From contig NZ_CP021080.1 in assembly GCF_000802245.2 (NCBI RefSeq), positions 6,200,001 to 6,264,000 of the forward strand: DNA of 64,000 nucleotides, in the 5' to 3' direction. The stretch is from Streptomyces pluripotens (GTDB lineage: Bacteria > Actinomycetota > Actinomycetes > Streptomycetales > Streptomycetaceae). The translations under genes and the position numbers were made by a program. Position 1 is the stretch's first letter. Each line of letters begins with the position of its first letter. Positions 33,741 to 42,979 of this stretch are shown here, piece after piece. The notes below the pieces were generated by a model, which did no database searches, was not told the DNA's origin, and saw only the letters and a list, made by a program, of their open reading frames with translations.

Positions 33741-34715
33741 TCAGCTCACTTGGTCGAGGACGCTGACGAACGACAGCCATAGGTCGACGTGCTGGTGCAC
33801 CGCCGCGATCAGCACAGCTCGGCTGTGCCGGGGTACGGCGGCCAGCAGCGTCTTCGGGTCGCCCCCCAGGAGAGCGCGGTTGTCGAGCAGGCGCAGCAGG
33901 CGCCTCCCGGGATCCGAGAACCGCAGCGAGGGATCGCGGGCGAGGGCGGCGAGCGGATCTGCGGCCGCGGTGCGGCGCCGGTCCGGCACGGGTGCGCTGT
34001 GCGCGTGGGCGACCGCGGCCAGCGGGACGGTTCTGGCCTGGCCGCGGGCGTCCTTCGGTGCGATGGGGTCCTCGCCCCGCTGCACCTTCGACCGGACGTC
34101 ACGGGCGGTGCCCACGGAGACCTGTGCGGCGGAGGCGATCTGCCGCAGCGACGCGTCCGGGTGATCGCGCAGATAGGCTGCCGCACGCTGCCGTCCGGCG
34201 GACGGGTCCACCGGACGGGCCCGACCGTCCCGTCCCACCCGGGTGTTCAACTGCGGCCCGTCCCCAGATGAACTCTGCCGGATCGCGGCGACCGTCTTCG
34301 TGGAAAGCCCTGCGGCCTGGGCGATCGACCGGTTCGACCACTGCGGGTAGGCGGCCAGGATGCGGCGGGCCGCCGCGGTCCGCTCCTGTTGGTTCAACCG
34401 TCGTCCGTGGTGCAGATTGGCCTGGACGGCCCGGATGAACGCCTCCTCCGCGTCCCCGTCGAAGTAGCGGACGTCGATCTCGGCGCGACCGGCCAGCAGG
34501 GCCGCCGTGAGCCGGTGCATGCCGTCGATGACACGCATGGTGCGCCGGCAGACCAGGATCGGCGGCAGTTCCGGCAGTGCCATCAGTGACCTGGCGTAGG
34601 ACAGGTCGACCTCCCCGGCCCGGGGGGAGTCGGCGGGCATCAGCGCCGAGACGGCTATCCGTTCCGTCCTGTCCTCCGCCAAACCGGTCCGCGTACGCGG
34701 CGTCGGCGCGGTCAT
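33741..34715 (-). CDS. StrR-like ParB-fold transcriptional activator
   Basis: A 324-residue regulator of the ParB/RepB/Spo0J superfamily. The segment VSALMPADSPRAGEVD, then ELPPILVCRRTMRVIDGMHRL, GRAEIDVRYFDGDAEEAFI and the helix-turn-helix SIAQAAGLSTKTVAAIR, followed by VGRDGRARPVDP, match the StrR family (activator of streptomycin genes, with relatives such as NovG and KasT) almost segment by segment from memory. StrR proteins activate aminoglycoside and aminocoumarin clusters. The ATG overlaps the stop of the upstream unknown gene in an ATGA. It probably activates the six-gene sugar operon across the terminator. Confidence 0.9.
   Translation of the reverse strand: MTAPTPRTRTGLAEDRTERIAVSALMPADSPRAGEVDLSYARSLMALPELPPILVCRRTMRVIDGMHRLTAALLAGRAEIDVRYFDGDAEEAFIRAVQANLHHGRRLNQQERTAAARRILAAYPQWSNRSIAQAAGLSTKTVAAIRQSSSGDGPQLNTRVGRDGRARPVDPSAGRQRAAAYLRDHPDASLRQIASAAQVSVGTARDVRSKVQRGEDPIAPKDARGQARTVPLAAVAHAHSAPVPDRRRTAAADPLAALARDPSLRFSDPGRRLLRLLDNRALLGGDPKTLLAAVPRHSRAVLIAAVHQHVDLWLSFVSVLDQVS
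34245..34273. promoter_or_regulatory. StrR-type inverted repeat inside the regulator gene
   Basis: GTTCAACTG, 11 bases, CAGATGAAC: half-sites agree in eight of nine positions as an inverted repeat with exactly the 11-bp spacing of the known StrR consensus (GTTCGACTG N11 CAGTCGAAC). It is within the coding region of the StrR-like regulator. The coding sequence (a GDGPQLNTR segment) may be constrained independently, so it could be coincidence. Confidence 0.5.
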
Positions 34716-35167
34716 CGCCGGTTTCCCAGGAGGGCGCTGTCGGCGTCGATGAGCGGCCCGGTCACCCCAGTGGGGCTGGTGGTCCCGGCAGGGACGGTTG
34801 CCCCAGTGGGGCTGGTGGCCCTGGTAGGCCGGGCTACCCCGGTCGGGTCGGTTGCCTCGGCAGGGTCGGGTGGCCCGGCGGGGTCGGACATCCGCACGCC
34901 ACAGAGGTCTTCCAGGGGCGCGACGAGCCTGTCTGGGGACGTCGGCCGGCTGGAGACCACCAGAGTGGGATCCTTCTGTGCGCGGCGGTCCGTCGGCGGC
35001 GTGCCGTGGAATCCGGCGGCCACGAAGGCCCGTCCGGGCGGGCTCAGGAGGGCCTTCGGGTACTCCCCGCCCTCCGACGGGATCTTCCCCGTACCGGTCC
35101 GGGCCGAGCGCCGGAACCTGGCTCGGACCGGTCTGCGGGCAGAAGACGGAGATGGCGTACTGGTCAT
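34712..35167 (-). CDS. Unknown protein translated with the StrR-like regulator
   Basis: A 151-residue protein of unknown function. The first 95 residues look structured (GGEYPKALLSPPGRAFVAAGF, LVVSSRPTSPDRLVAPLEDLCG), and the last 55 are a low-complexity Pro/Thr/Gly stretch encoded by imperfect repeats of CCCCAGTGGGGCTGGTGG. ATG 35167 follows AGGGGGG. The ATGA overlap with the StrR-like gene makes it the upstream member of a two-gene transcript. It has no domain I recognise; a regulatory partner is a guess from position only. Confidence 0.65.
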   Translation of the reverse strand: MTSTPSPSSARRPVRARFRRSARTGTGKIPSEGGEYPKALLSPPGRAFVAAGFHGTPPTDRRAQKDPTLVVSSRPTSPDRLVAPLEDLCGVRMSDPAGPPDPAEATDPTGVARPTRATSPTGATVPAGTTSPTGVTGPLIDADSALLGNRR

Positions 35168-35826
35168 GGTCGGTGTCCCCCCTGGGTGTCCATGACGTGC
35201 GGGAACAGATACGTGTCAGCCGGGAGCGTCACTGATCCGCGACTGGGCTGTGCTCGGACCGGGCATCGGTCGGTGACGGGAAGCCGCTGGTCAGCGACTG
35301 AGGAATGCGGCAACCGCGGTTGGCTGCGGTGAAGTGCGGACCGGCCGGCAGTTCACAGCCGTGCAGCGGGCCCCCGCGTGACCGGACGCGTCACGGTTGC
35401 GCTACGCCGAGGGCACCGGGCGGCACAGCCGCCCGACCGGTACGTCATCGTTCCCGGCCCGCCTTCAGCCATGGTCATGCTGCCGTACATGCTCGGGCTT
35501 CCCCCCACCGGTCTCACCACACGTACCCCTGCGCACTGGCGAGTTCACAGGGTGTCCATTTCCCTGGCCAGGCGTAGTTGTGGCCGATTGGACACTAGTG
35601 GCCACCGGCCTGGCCGCCGTCATCCCTCCGGCGGCGGTCCCACGATCCGGCCTCCCGTGCACCTTCCTGAACGGGCAGTCCCGCAGCGCGCTCCGTGCAG
35701 CTTCCCTGACCTGCGCCGGAAGGACGGGGACCGGGCGGTCGGCGCCTGGTTCAAGCTGTTTCAAAGCAGCTGTAAAGATCCGTTGCGAGACTGCACCATG
35801 GGCACAACGGAAGAGGGGGGAAGATT
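35168..35826. other. Intergenic region between divergent regulators, about 0.66 kb
   Basis: No gene was supported. Several open frames on both strands are short and lack a ribosome site. A small inverted repeat AGCTG/CAGCT occurs at about 35754-35771 before the HTH regulator start. The region must hold the promoters of the two divergent transcripts. Confidence 0.5.
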
Positions 35827-36909
35827 GTGGACAGCAGGACGATGGGGGACGCACGGCTCATTGACAGGCCCATTGTTTTCGCCACCAAGGCCGCCGAGGT
35901 ACTGGCCCGGACCGTGGACACACTGACGGTGCTGACGACCGCCGGCCTCGCCGGTAGCTATCGGGCGCTGGCCGAGGCGGACGGGCCCATACCGTTGGAG
36001 GGGGCCGATGCGCGCCTGGGCGGCGACGGGAGCAGCGCTCGTCTGCTGGCCATGGGGCTGGCGCACGTGCTGCCCCACGACCCGCCGGTCCTGGCGGCCG
36101 CGGCACCGGTTCCGGCTCTGGAAGCGGCGATGGCCCAGAAACAGCACGACCTCAACGCGCAGTACGACATCATCGCCCGCGCGCAACGGGAGGCCGTGCA
36201 GATCCGTCAGCTGGCCGACCGGCAGGCGCAGGAGGCCACCCGGCACCGCCTCGCGCGCGTGCTCACCGACTCCGACGACATCGCCGCACTGTCCAACACC
36301 ATTGGAACCGCGGCCACCGAGGAGCATCTGACGCTGGAGACGTTCCGTTACGACCTTCCGCTGACGCGGAGTTCGGCGCAGCCCCCGACGGCCGCGTCGA
36401 TCGCCCGCGGAGTGCGGCACCGGAGCATCTACGAGACCAAGTTCCTGAGCGATCCCGTGGGTGCTGCGATCCTCGAACGCTGCGCTGCCGCCGGCGAGGA
36501 GATACGCCTGCTGCCGCGTCTGACGGTGAAGATGAAGCTGACAGACGGCTTACAGGCTCTCATGGCGCTCACTCCGACCGGCTCCAGCGTGGCCCTTCAC
36601 CTGACCTCGCCCGTTGTCGTGGACGCCTTGCGCCACTACTTCGAACTACTGTGGAGGGAAGCCCGGCCGCTGACAGCCCCGCCGCCCTCCAGCGGTGCGG
36701 TCGAAGAGCGGGAACGCCAGCGTCTGGGGATCGCGGCGCTGATGCGGCAGGGCCTGAAGGACGAAGCCATTGCCCGGCGACTGGGCCTGACCTCGCGCAC
36801 CGTACGCCGGCGCATCAGTGAGATCATGGATGAACTCTCCGCCGAAACCCGTTTCGCCGCGGGCGCCGAGGCCCAGCGACGGGGATGGTTCGACGAGCCG
36901 GGCGAGTAG
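35827..36909 (+). CDS. Helix-turn-helix regulator (LuxR C-terminal, TrmB-like)
   Basis: A 360-residue regulator. The N-terminal two-thirds (residues about 1-280) is a sensor region of unknown ligand with no ATP or receiver motif. The C-terminal 65 residues carry a LuxR-type HTH (LKDEAIARRLGLTSRTVRRRISEIMDEL). GTG 35827 follows GGGGGGAAG. It converges with the XRE regulator gene with 16 bp between stops. Its targets are unknown; it is not adjacent to an obvious operon on its own strand, so self-regulation or a global role are both possible. Confidence 0.85.
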   Translation: MDSRTMGDARLIDRPIVFATKAAEVLARTVDTLTVLTTAGLAGSYRALAEADGPIPLEGADARLGGDGSSARLLAMGLAHVLPHDPPVLAAAAPVPALEAAMAQKQHDLNAQYDIIARAQREAVQIRQLADRQAQEATRHRLARVLTDSDDIAALSNTIGTAATEEHLTLETFRYDLPLTRSSAQPPTAASIARGVRHRSIYETKFLSDPVGAAILERCAAAGEEIRLLPRLTVKMKLTDGLQALMALTPTGSSVALHLTSPVVVDALRHYFELLWREARPLTAPPPSSGAVEERERQRLGIAALMRQGLKDEAIARRLGLTSRTVRRRISEIMDELSAETRFAAGAEAQRRGWFDEPGE

Positions 36910-36925
36910 GTGAGGAAACGGCCGG

Positions 36926-37795
36926 TCAGGTCCGCGGCCAGCCGATTTCGTCCGCGCTGCGCATGTCTTGCGTGCCGATGACGGAGAGGAGCTCCAACTG
37001 GGCGGCGCCCTCGGTGCCGGGCGGGGCGGTGAACCACAGCAGGCGTTGGCAACCGTCCTCGCTGAACAGACTGTGGCAGTCGAGCTCGATGACGCCCAGG
37101 GCGGGGTGGACGATGCGTTTGTGGTCGCTCCTGCGCAGGGCGACATCGTGGGTGTCCCAGAGGGCGGCGAACTCTCCGCTGAGGCGCCTGAGTTCGGCCA
37201 CCATCCGTTTCACCTCACCGTCGCGGCCGCGACGGGCGGTGACGGCCTGGAGGTCGGCGACGAAGACCCGGGAGTGGTGGGGGTGGTCCTCGGCCGGGTA
37301 GACGGCGCGGGCGTCCGGATCGGTGAACCAGCGGTAGACGAGGCTTGCCGAGGGACCGTGCACCGCCGGCGGCCGGCCGACGAGCGCGGCGGCCAGGGGG
37401 TTCTGGACAAGGGTCTCGTGCAGATCGGTGATGACCTGGGCGGGGGTGGTCGTGAGCCGGTCCAGCAGGCCGAGCAGGCCGGGCTGGACGTGTGCGGCCG
37501 GTCCGCGGGCCGTGGGCGGCACGGGGCGGTCGGCGAGGTGGAACAAGTGATCGCGGGCGTCACCGTCCAGTCGTAGGGCCCGGGCGAGGGCGGCCAGCAC
37601 CTGGGCCGAGGGCTGGGCACCCCGTCCGCGTTCGAGCTCGGTGTAGTAGTCCGCGGAGAGGCCGGCCAACTGGGCGACCTCCTCGCGCCGCAGACCGGGG
37701 ACCCGGCGCCGGGGCCCGGTGGGGAGTCCGACGTCGGACGGGCGGATCCGGTCGCGTCGGGACTTCAGGAATGCGGCGAGTTCGGCGTGGTCCAC
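36926..37795 (-). CDS. XRE family regulator with MmyB-like ligand domain
   Basis: A 289-residue regulator. The N-terminal XRE HTH is GLRREEVAQLAGLSADYYTELERGRG (residues about 34-60), and residues 110-280 form the MmyB-like domain (DRLTTTPAQVITDLHETLVQNPLA, HPALGVIELDCHSLF) that binds fatty acid-type ligands in relatives. GTG 37795 was chosen as the only in-frame start that keeps the conserved first helix; longer frames are open because of GC bias. It is divergent from the two-SDR operon and likely represses it, which is the common arrangement for this family. Confidence 0.9.
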   Translation of the reverse strand: MDHAELAAFLKSRRDRIRPSDVGLPTGPRRRVPGLRREEVAQLAGLSADYYTELERGRGAQPSAQVLAALARALRLDGDARDHLFHLADRPVPPTARGPAAHVQPGLLGLLDRLTTTPAQVITDLHETLVQNPLAAALVGRPPAVHGPSASLVYRWFTDPDARAVYPAEDHPHHSRVFVADLQAVTARRGRDGEVKRMVAELRRLSGEFAALWDTHDVALRRSDHKRIVHPALGVIELDCHSLFSEDGCQRLLWFTAPPGTEGAAQLELLSVIGTQDMRSADEIGWPRT

Positions 37796-37987
37796 GCACT
37801 CATCGTCGCCCCTACCGGCGTGCTGAGCCAGGGGACGCCGGCCCCAGGGTGGGAACAGCCCTGGCTGGCGTGGGATCACCGGTTCAGGCTGGGAGCCGCA
37901 AGCCACGCGCCGCCGACGGCAGCGCCGGTGTTTCTCACCCCGGTCCACCCGCCGTGGCACCCCGGTCCGGCCTTCCCAGGAGCCCCC

Positions 37988-38770
37988 ATGCCATCCCAAG
38001 AAAACGACCAGCACCGCAGCACGTCCGAACACGGCACCGACCGGCACCGTGTCGCCGTCGTCACCGGCGGTTCGCGCGGCATCGGCCGGCAGACGGTGAG
38101 CAGGCTGGCGGCCGACGGATTCGCCGTCGTCGTCGGGTACGCGGGCAACCGTGATCCGGCCGAGGCCGCCGTTCAGCAGGTCACCGTCGCCGGTGGCCGC
38201 GCGGTCGCGGTACAGGCGGATGTCGCCGACGAGCGGCAGGCGGCCGCATTGTTCACCACCGCCGAGTCCGAGTTCGGCGGCGTTGACGTCGTCGTGCACG
38301 CAGCGGGGCGCATGCACCTGGCCTCCGTCGCCGACCTGGACCTGGCGGATCTGGACGCGGTCCACCGCACCAACATCCGCGGCACCTTCGTGATCGCCCA
38401 GCAGGCCGCCCGCAGGATCCGCGACGGCGGCGCCGTCGTCACCTTCTCCACGTCCGTGGTGGGCCTGGCCTTTCCCGGCTATGGCGCCTACAGCGCGAGC
38501 AAGGGCGCGGTTGAGGCCCTCACGTTGATCCTCGCCCGCGAGCTGCGCGGCCGGGACGTCACGGTCAACGCCGTGGCTCCCGGTCCCACCGCCACCGACC
38601 TGTTCCTGGAGGGCAAGGACGAGGAGACCATCGCCCGCCTGGCCGCACAGCCCCCGCTGGAACGCCTCGGTACCCCGGCAGACATCGCCGAGGTGGTGGC
38701 CTTCCTGGCCTCCCGGGCCGGCCACTGGGTCAACGGCCAGGTCATCCGTGCCAACGGCGGCATCGTCTGA
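37988..38770 (+). CDS. SDR family oxidoreductase
   Basis: A 260-residue short-chain dehydrogenase. TGGSRGIG is the cofactor-binding motif (residues about 26-33), with the N-A-G equivalent present as HAAG, active-site Ser in FSTSVVG and catalytic YxxxK in YGAYSASKG, then PGPTATD. AGGAG lies five bases before ATG 37988. The N-terminal 20 residues are a variable tail. NADPH is the likely cofactor from the GGSRGIGR arrangement. First of a three-gene operon opposite an MmyB-type regulator. Confidence 0.92.
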   Translation: MPSQENDQHRSTSEHGTDRHRVAVVTGGSRGIGRQTVSRLAADGFAVVVGYAGNRDPAEAAVQQVTVAGGRAVAVQADVADERQAAALFTTAESEFGGVDVVVHAAGRMHLASVADLDLADLDAVHRTNIRGTFVIAQQAARRIRDGGAVVTFSTSVVGLAFPGYGAYSASKGAVEALTLILARELRGRDVTVNAVAPGPTATDLFLEGKDEETIARLAAQPPLERLGTPADIAEVVAFLASRAGHWVNGQVIRANGGIV

Positions 38771-38818
38771 CGGAGCTGGCCCCCGCCACGCTTTCTCCCA
38801 CTCCTCGTGAGGAATCCC

Positions 38819-39727
38819 ATGCCCGCTCACACCCCCAGAACCATCTTGTTGACCGGGGCCTCCAGCGGCTTCGGCGCACTGACCGTCCGCGCTCTCGCCG
38901 GCGCCGGCCACACCGTCTACGCCGGCATTCGGCACACGGCCACCCGCAACGCGCCGGCGGTGGCCGAGCTGAGGCGCTACGCCACCGACCACGACATCGA
39001 CCTGCACGCGGTGGAACTCGATGTCGCATCCCAGGAATCCGTCGACGCTGCCGTCGCCCGCGTCCTGGCCGCCCACGGCCGGCTGGATGTGCTCGTCCAC
39101 AATGCCGGCCACATGGCCACCGGTCCGGCCGAGGCCTTCACCCCCGACGAACTGGCGCGGCTGTACGACGTCAACGTGCTGGGTGCCCAGCGGGTCAACC
39201 GCGCCGCGCTGCCCCACCTGCGAGACCGGGGAGAGGGGCTGCTCGTGTGGGTCGCAAGCTCCAGCACCCGCGGCGGCTGCCCGCCGTTCGCCGGCCCCTA
39301 CTTCGCCGCGAAGGCCGCCCTGGACGCCCTGGCCGTCAGCTACGCCGCCGAGATACTACGGTTCGGCATCGACACTGCCATCGTCGTGCCCGGCGCCTTC
39401 ACCTCGGGCACCAACCACTTCACCCACGCGGGCGCCCCCGCCGACACCGCCCGGGCCGCCGCCTACGACGAGCACTACGGCGCCCTGTTGACCGGCCTCG
39501 ACCAGCGGCTGGCCGCGCTCGCTCCGCCGGACGCGGACGCCACGCAGGTCGCCGACGCCGTCGTACGCCTGGTGGCCATGCCCGCCGGCACCCGGCCACT
39601 GCGCACCCACATAGACCCCAGCCGCGACGGCAGCGAAGTCGTCTCCGCGGTCGCCGACCGCATCCGTGCCGACTTCTTCCGCCGCGCCGGACTGGAGGAC
39701 CTGCTCACCGCAGGCAGTTCCCTGTAA
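38819..39727 (+). CDS. SDR family oxidoreductase
   Basis: A 302-residue short-chain dehydrogenase of the classical type. LTGASSGFG is the dinucleotide motif, HNAGHMATG the NAG motif, and YFAAKAAL the catalytic YxxxK (as Y-F-A-A-K); the catalytic Ser lies in VASSSTRGG. GAGGA precedes ATG 38819 at six bases. It follows the first SDR after 48 bp, in the same transcript. Extra C-terminal length beyond 260 residues is usual in this subgroup. The substrate is unknown. Confidence 0.92.
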   Translation: MPAHTPRTILLTGASSGFGALTVRALAGAGHTVYAGIRHTATRNAPAVAELRRYATDHDIDLHAVELDVASQESVDAAVARVLAAHGRLDVLVHNAGHMATGPAEAFTPDELARLYDVNVLGAQRVNRAALPHLRDRGEGLLVWVASSSTRGGCPPFAGPYFAAKAALDALAVSYAAEILRFGIDTAIVVPGAFTSGTNHFTHAGAPADTARAAAYDEHYGALLTGLDQRLAALAPPDADATQVADAVVRLVAMPAGTRPLRTHIDPSRDGSEVVSAVADRIRADFFRRAGLEDLLTAGSSL

Positions 39728-39753
39728 GCCCACTTCCGGAAAAGAGAACCACC

Positions 39754-39969
39754 ATGCCGTTCGCGAACTTCAAGGTCCCGGCCGGAACCCTCGACGAGAA
39801 GCAGAAGGAGGAGATCGTCACCCGCGCCACCGACCTGTACGTCGAGATCTACGGCGAACGGGCCCGAGCCAACACCATGGTTCTGGTCGAGGAGGTCACC
39901 GACGGCGGCTGGGGCATCGGCGGGAACGTCCTGACCCTTGCTGTGCTCCAGGAGACGCCCGAGGGCTGA
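39754..39969 (+). CDS. 4-oxalocrotonate tautomerase family protein
   Basis: A 71-residue tautomerase-fold protein. The catalytic N-terminal proline is Pro2 (Pro1 after Met removal), followed by the beta-alpha-beta unit FANFKVPAGTLDEKQKEEIV and the second strand NTMVLVEEV. Such proteins form hexamers or trimers of dimers and isomerise enols. It lies 26 bp after the second SDR in the same operon; together the three enzymes suggest a detoxification or small-aromatic/quinone route under the MmyB-type regulator. Confidence 0.9.
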   Translation: MPFANFKVPAGTLDEKQKEEIVTRATDLYVEIYGERARANTMVLVEEVTDGGWGIGGNVLTLAVLQETPEG

Positions 39970-40193
39970 CGTCCGGCGCGGCCAGCTCACGGTCCCGGTG
40001 GGGAGGGGTGACGTACGCGTGCGCCTCTCCCCACCCCGAGCGGCCGGACCCTCTCCCTCCCCGTGCTCCGGGACGCTTCCCTGTTGCTGCAGCCCGCCTT
40101 CACCGACACAGCGGGTGTCTCAGCCGAGGCACGGCGCGCGTAGTACGCGCTCTCGTGTTCCCAGCGCTCGTGGTAAGGAACGGGGCCGGTGCG

Positions 40194-41555
40194 TCACACC
40201 GGGGCCACCGGAGGGGCCACGACCGACCAGTGGGCCGGGCGCAGGCCGTCGCACGCGCCGACCACCACCCCGGTGAACCGGTCGGGGGAGCAGATGGCGC
40301 GCGCTGCCTCGGCGACGGCCTCGACGGACGTACGGCGCAGGGCGTCCACGGGCTCACGCAGGTCGGCGGGCCCGGCCGGTGCCCCCAGCGCGGGGTCGGC
40401 CAGCGCGTCCGCGAGGCCGGCCTGGGTCGACCAGGCGATCAGCAAGGACCCGGAGAAGTGCGCGCGGGCGGCTGCCACTTCGCCGGCCGACGGCGGCTGA
40501 ACCACCATGCGCGCCAGCTCATCGCCCAGTGCGTCCAGCAGGGCGGCGGCCTTCTGCGGGGCCGTGTCCACCTCCACGAGCAGCTGATGCCCCTCCGCCC
40601 GCCGGCCGGTGCCGTACGGCTGCCGCCATGGCCGTTCCTCCACCCAGGCCCGTACGGCGTAGGTGTACCCGTGCCGCTCCCGCAGCCGCGTGACGAGCCG
40701 CGACCCGGGGTGCCCGCCGAGCACCCCAGCGGCCAGCCGCACGGCGGGCCCGAGTGGTTCGCCGTCCCGTACGGAACAGAGCCGGATCTGCGCGGTGCGG
40801 GGCTGGACCGCGGGATGGAGGGCGAGGACGCCCGGAGCGAAGGTGCGGGTGTCCGCCGGGGCCGGCGGGGCGGTGTCCGGTTCCGGCCGGCGCGCCCCGC
40901 GAGCCGTCCATTCGGCGAATGCCTCGCGCGCCGCCTCCGTCGCCGCCTCGGGGTCCAGGTCGCCCACCAGGACGAGTCGCGCACGGGTCGGCACGAGCGT
41001 GCGAGTGTGCAGGGCGCGCACCTGCTCGGGCGTGACCTTCGCGATGTCGTCGGGTGTCGGCGGCTCCTGGGGACGACCGGCCGTCCAGCCCGGGGCGTGT
41101 CGCGCCAGCAGGGCGCGTGCGGCCACGCCCGGGGTCATCCGGGCCACCGCCGTCTGCCCGCCGAGCACGGTGCGCGCCGCCGCCACCTCGTCGTCGGTGT
41201 ACGCCGCCGAGGACAGCGCCCCGGCGAGGATCCGCAGCAGCGTGTCCAGGCCGTCGGTGAGCACACCGCCGCGCAGCGCCAGGTGCCCGGCACCGGCGAG
41301 CGGCACGACGTTCCCGCCGGCCATGCCCAGGGCGTGGTCGACCGATGTGCCGTCTGCGCCGGTGGTGCCGCGCAGCACACAGGCCGCGAGCACGGCCGCC
41401 CGCGCGGTCGGCTCCGGGCCGTCGTCGGCGCTGCCGAGCGGCACGCTGAGCCGTACCTCCACCCGCCCCACGGTCGCCAACCGCACGGCGGTGACCCGCA
41501 GCCCAGTGGTCAACCGGATGTCGGTGCACGGCGGGAGAGCGTCAACGGACGACAT
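40194..41555 (-). CDS. M16 peptidase family protein, non-catalytic partner
   Basis: A 453-residue M16B-type protein. The N-terminal half lacks the zinc-binding HxxEH, with a Val/Leu/Ala-rich sequence where it should be. The C-terminal half has the substrate-binding Arg/Tyr pair region LRERHGYTYAVRAW. This is the usual inactive subunit of a two-subunit M16B protease. GGAGG lies seven bases before ATG 41555. It is the last gene of the M16-M16-ABC operon; M16B pairs remove leaders in some lanthipeptide pathways, which makes leader cleavage the probable role here. Confidence 0.88.
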   Translation of the reverse strand: MSSVDALPPCTDIRLTTGLRVTAVRLATVGRVEVRLSVPLGSADDGPEPTARAAVLAACVLRGTTGADGTSVDHALGMAGGNVVPLAGAGHLALRGGVLTDGLDTLLRILAGALSSAAYTDDEVAAARTVLGGQTAVARMTPGVAARALLARHAPGWTAGRPQEPPTPDDIAKVTPEQVRALHTRTLVPTRARLVLVGDLDPEAATEAAREAFAEWTARGARRPEPDTAPPAPADTRTFAPGVLALHPAVQPRTAQIRLCSVRDGEPLGPAVRLAAGVLGGHPGSRLVTRLRERHGYTYAVRAWVEERPWRQPYGTGRRAEGHQLLVEVDTAPQKAAALLDALGDELARMVVQPPSAGEVAAARAHFSGSLLIAWSTQAGLADALADPALGAPAGPADLREPVDALRRTSVEAVAEAARAICSPDRFTGVVVGACDGLRPAHWSVVAPPVAPV

Positions 41556-41614
41556 GGGCGGGCCTCCGGGGAGGTGAGGTGAGGGCGGTGTCGGGGCGGG
41601 CGGGCCGGACGGCG

Positions 41615-42979
41615 TCACGCCGCCCGGCCCGCCCGCTGGGGCCGGGGTGCCCGGCCCGGCGTCAGGGTGAGCACGGCGCGAGGAGCGGCACGCAGCCGTC
41701 GGGCCGCCTCGGCGGTCTGCGCGACTGACGTGGCGGCCAGCAGCCCGGGGACCCGGTGGTGCAGGGACGCATCGCCGTAAAGGAGTTCGAACGCGCCCAG
41801 GGACCGGACGCGGACGTGCGGCGCATCGTGCTGCCGCAGCAGGTCGCTGACCCACCGGCGGGCCGCCAGACGGAGTTCCCCGGGAGCGGGGCCGTCGGAG
41901 GCCAGCGTGTGCAGTTCGTCGTCCAGGGCGTGCACGACGGCCTCGGTGCCGGTCGTCTCCGGGTGGGTGACGGTGCACGCGAAGGTCACCGGGTGGCGTG
42001 CGGCGAACGGGCCGCCGACCAGCCCGCAGTCGGCGGTCACGGCCACCGCGGTCCGTTCTCGGGTCACCAGCCGTGCGCGCAGCCGGGATTCCAGCAGCGC
42101 GGCGAGCAGCACGTGCGCGAGATGGCCGGGCAGGTCGGCGGCGGGGTCGGGCAGCTGGTAGCCGACGCTGACGGCAGGCAGCGGGGCGAGCGGGTCCGTG
42201 TGCCGGCCGTACCGGTCGACGTGCCGGCCGTTCCCGGCGCCGTCCTGTTCGGGTTCGTCCCGGGCCGGGTCGTTGGCGGCCGGTGCGGGCGGAGTGAAGG
42301 GGCGGGGCGGCAGGTCGGCGAACCGCCGCTCCACCGCGTGCCGGGCGGCCTCGGGGGACACGTCGCCGACCACGGTCAGCACGGCGTTGCTGGGCGTGTG
42401 GTGCCGGTCGAAGAAGGCACGGCACTCCGCGGGGGTGAGGCGGCGCAGTACGGCCGTATCGCCGTACCCGTCATGGGCGTTGGCGTGGTCGCCGTAGAGC
42501 AGTGGGGGCAGCCGGGACTTGGGGAAGCCGCCGTAGGGGCGGCCGGTGACGTTGCGCCGGATCTCCTCGGCAATCACGTCCAGCTCCGCCGCGAGGTCGG
42601 CGGGGGCCGGCACCGGGCCGGCCATCCGGTCGTGTTCGGCGGCGAGTGCGTCCGGCAGCAGGGCGGCCGGGACGACCTGGTGGAAGTCGGTGGAGTCCGG
42701 CCTGGTCGCCGCGTTGGCGTAGCCCCCGGCGGGCGCACCGGCCGCGCCGGCGCCGCCGGGACCGGTACGACGCCGGAACATCAGGTGCTCCAGCAGGTGC
42801 GCGAGGCCCGCCCGGCCGGGCGGATCCGACCGGAATCCCACGCCGTAGTGCACCCCGACCGCGCAGACCCCAGTGCCGGGCTCGGGGGCGAGGACGACGC
42901 GGAGTCCGTTGTCCAGCGTGAACCGGGTGAGATGGGCGGGGGCGGGGGAGCCCTGGGGCGGTGCCGTGCTCTCAGACAC
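41615..42979 (-). CDS. M16 zinc metallopeptidase, catalytic subunit
   Basis: A 454-residue M16 peptidase. The inverted zinc motif HLLEH is at residues 61-65 (H61, E64, H65), with the third ligand Glu further on in ELDVIAEEIRRN. Partner of the inactive subunit just downstream. GTG 42979 overlaps the ABC transporter stop by 8 bp, so the three genes are coupled. In context it probably cuts the leader of the lanthipeptide precursors at 51.6-52.6 kb. It has no signal peptide, so it acts inside the cell before export or with the exporter. Confidence 0.92.
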   Translation of the reverse strand: MSESTAPPQGSPAPAHLTRFTLDNGLRVVLAPEPGTGVCAVGVHYGVGFRSDPPGRAGLAHLLEHLMFRRRTGPGGAGAAGAPAGGYANAATRPDSTDFHQVVPAALLPDALAAEHDRMAGPVPAPADLAAELDVIAEEIRRNVTGRPYGGFPKSRLPPLLYGDHANAHDGYGDTAVLRRLTPAECRAFFDRHHTPSNAVLTVVGDVSPEAARHAVERRFADLPPRPFTPPAPAANDPARDEPEQDGAGNGRHVDRYGRHTDPLAPLPAVSVGYQLPDPAADLPGHLAHVLLAALLESRLRARLVTRERTAVAVTADCGLVGGPFAARHPVTFACTVTHPETTGTEAVVHALDDELHTLASDGPAPGELRLAARRWVSDLLRQHDAPHVRVRSLGAFELLYGDASLHHRVPGLLAATSVAQTAEAARRLRAAPRAVLTLTPGRAPRPQRAGRAA

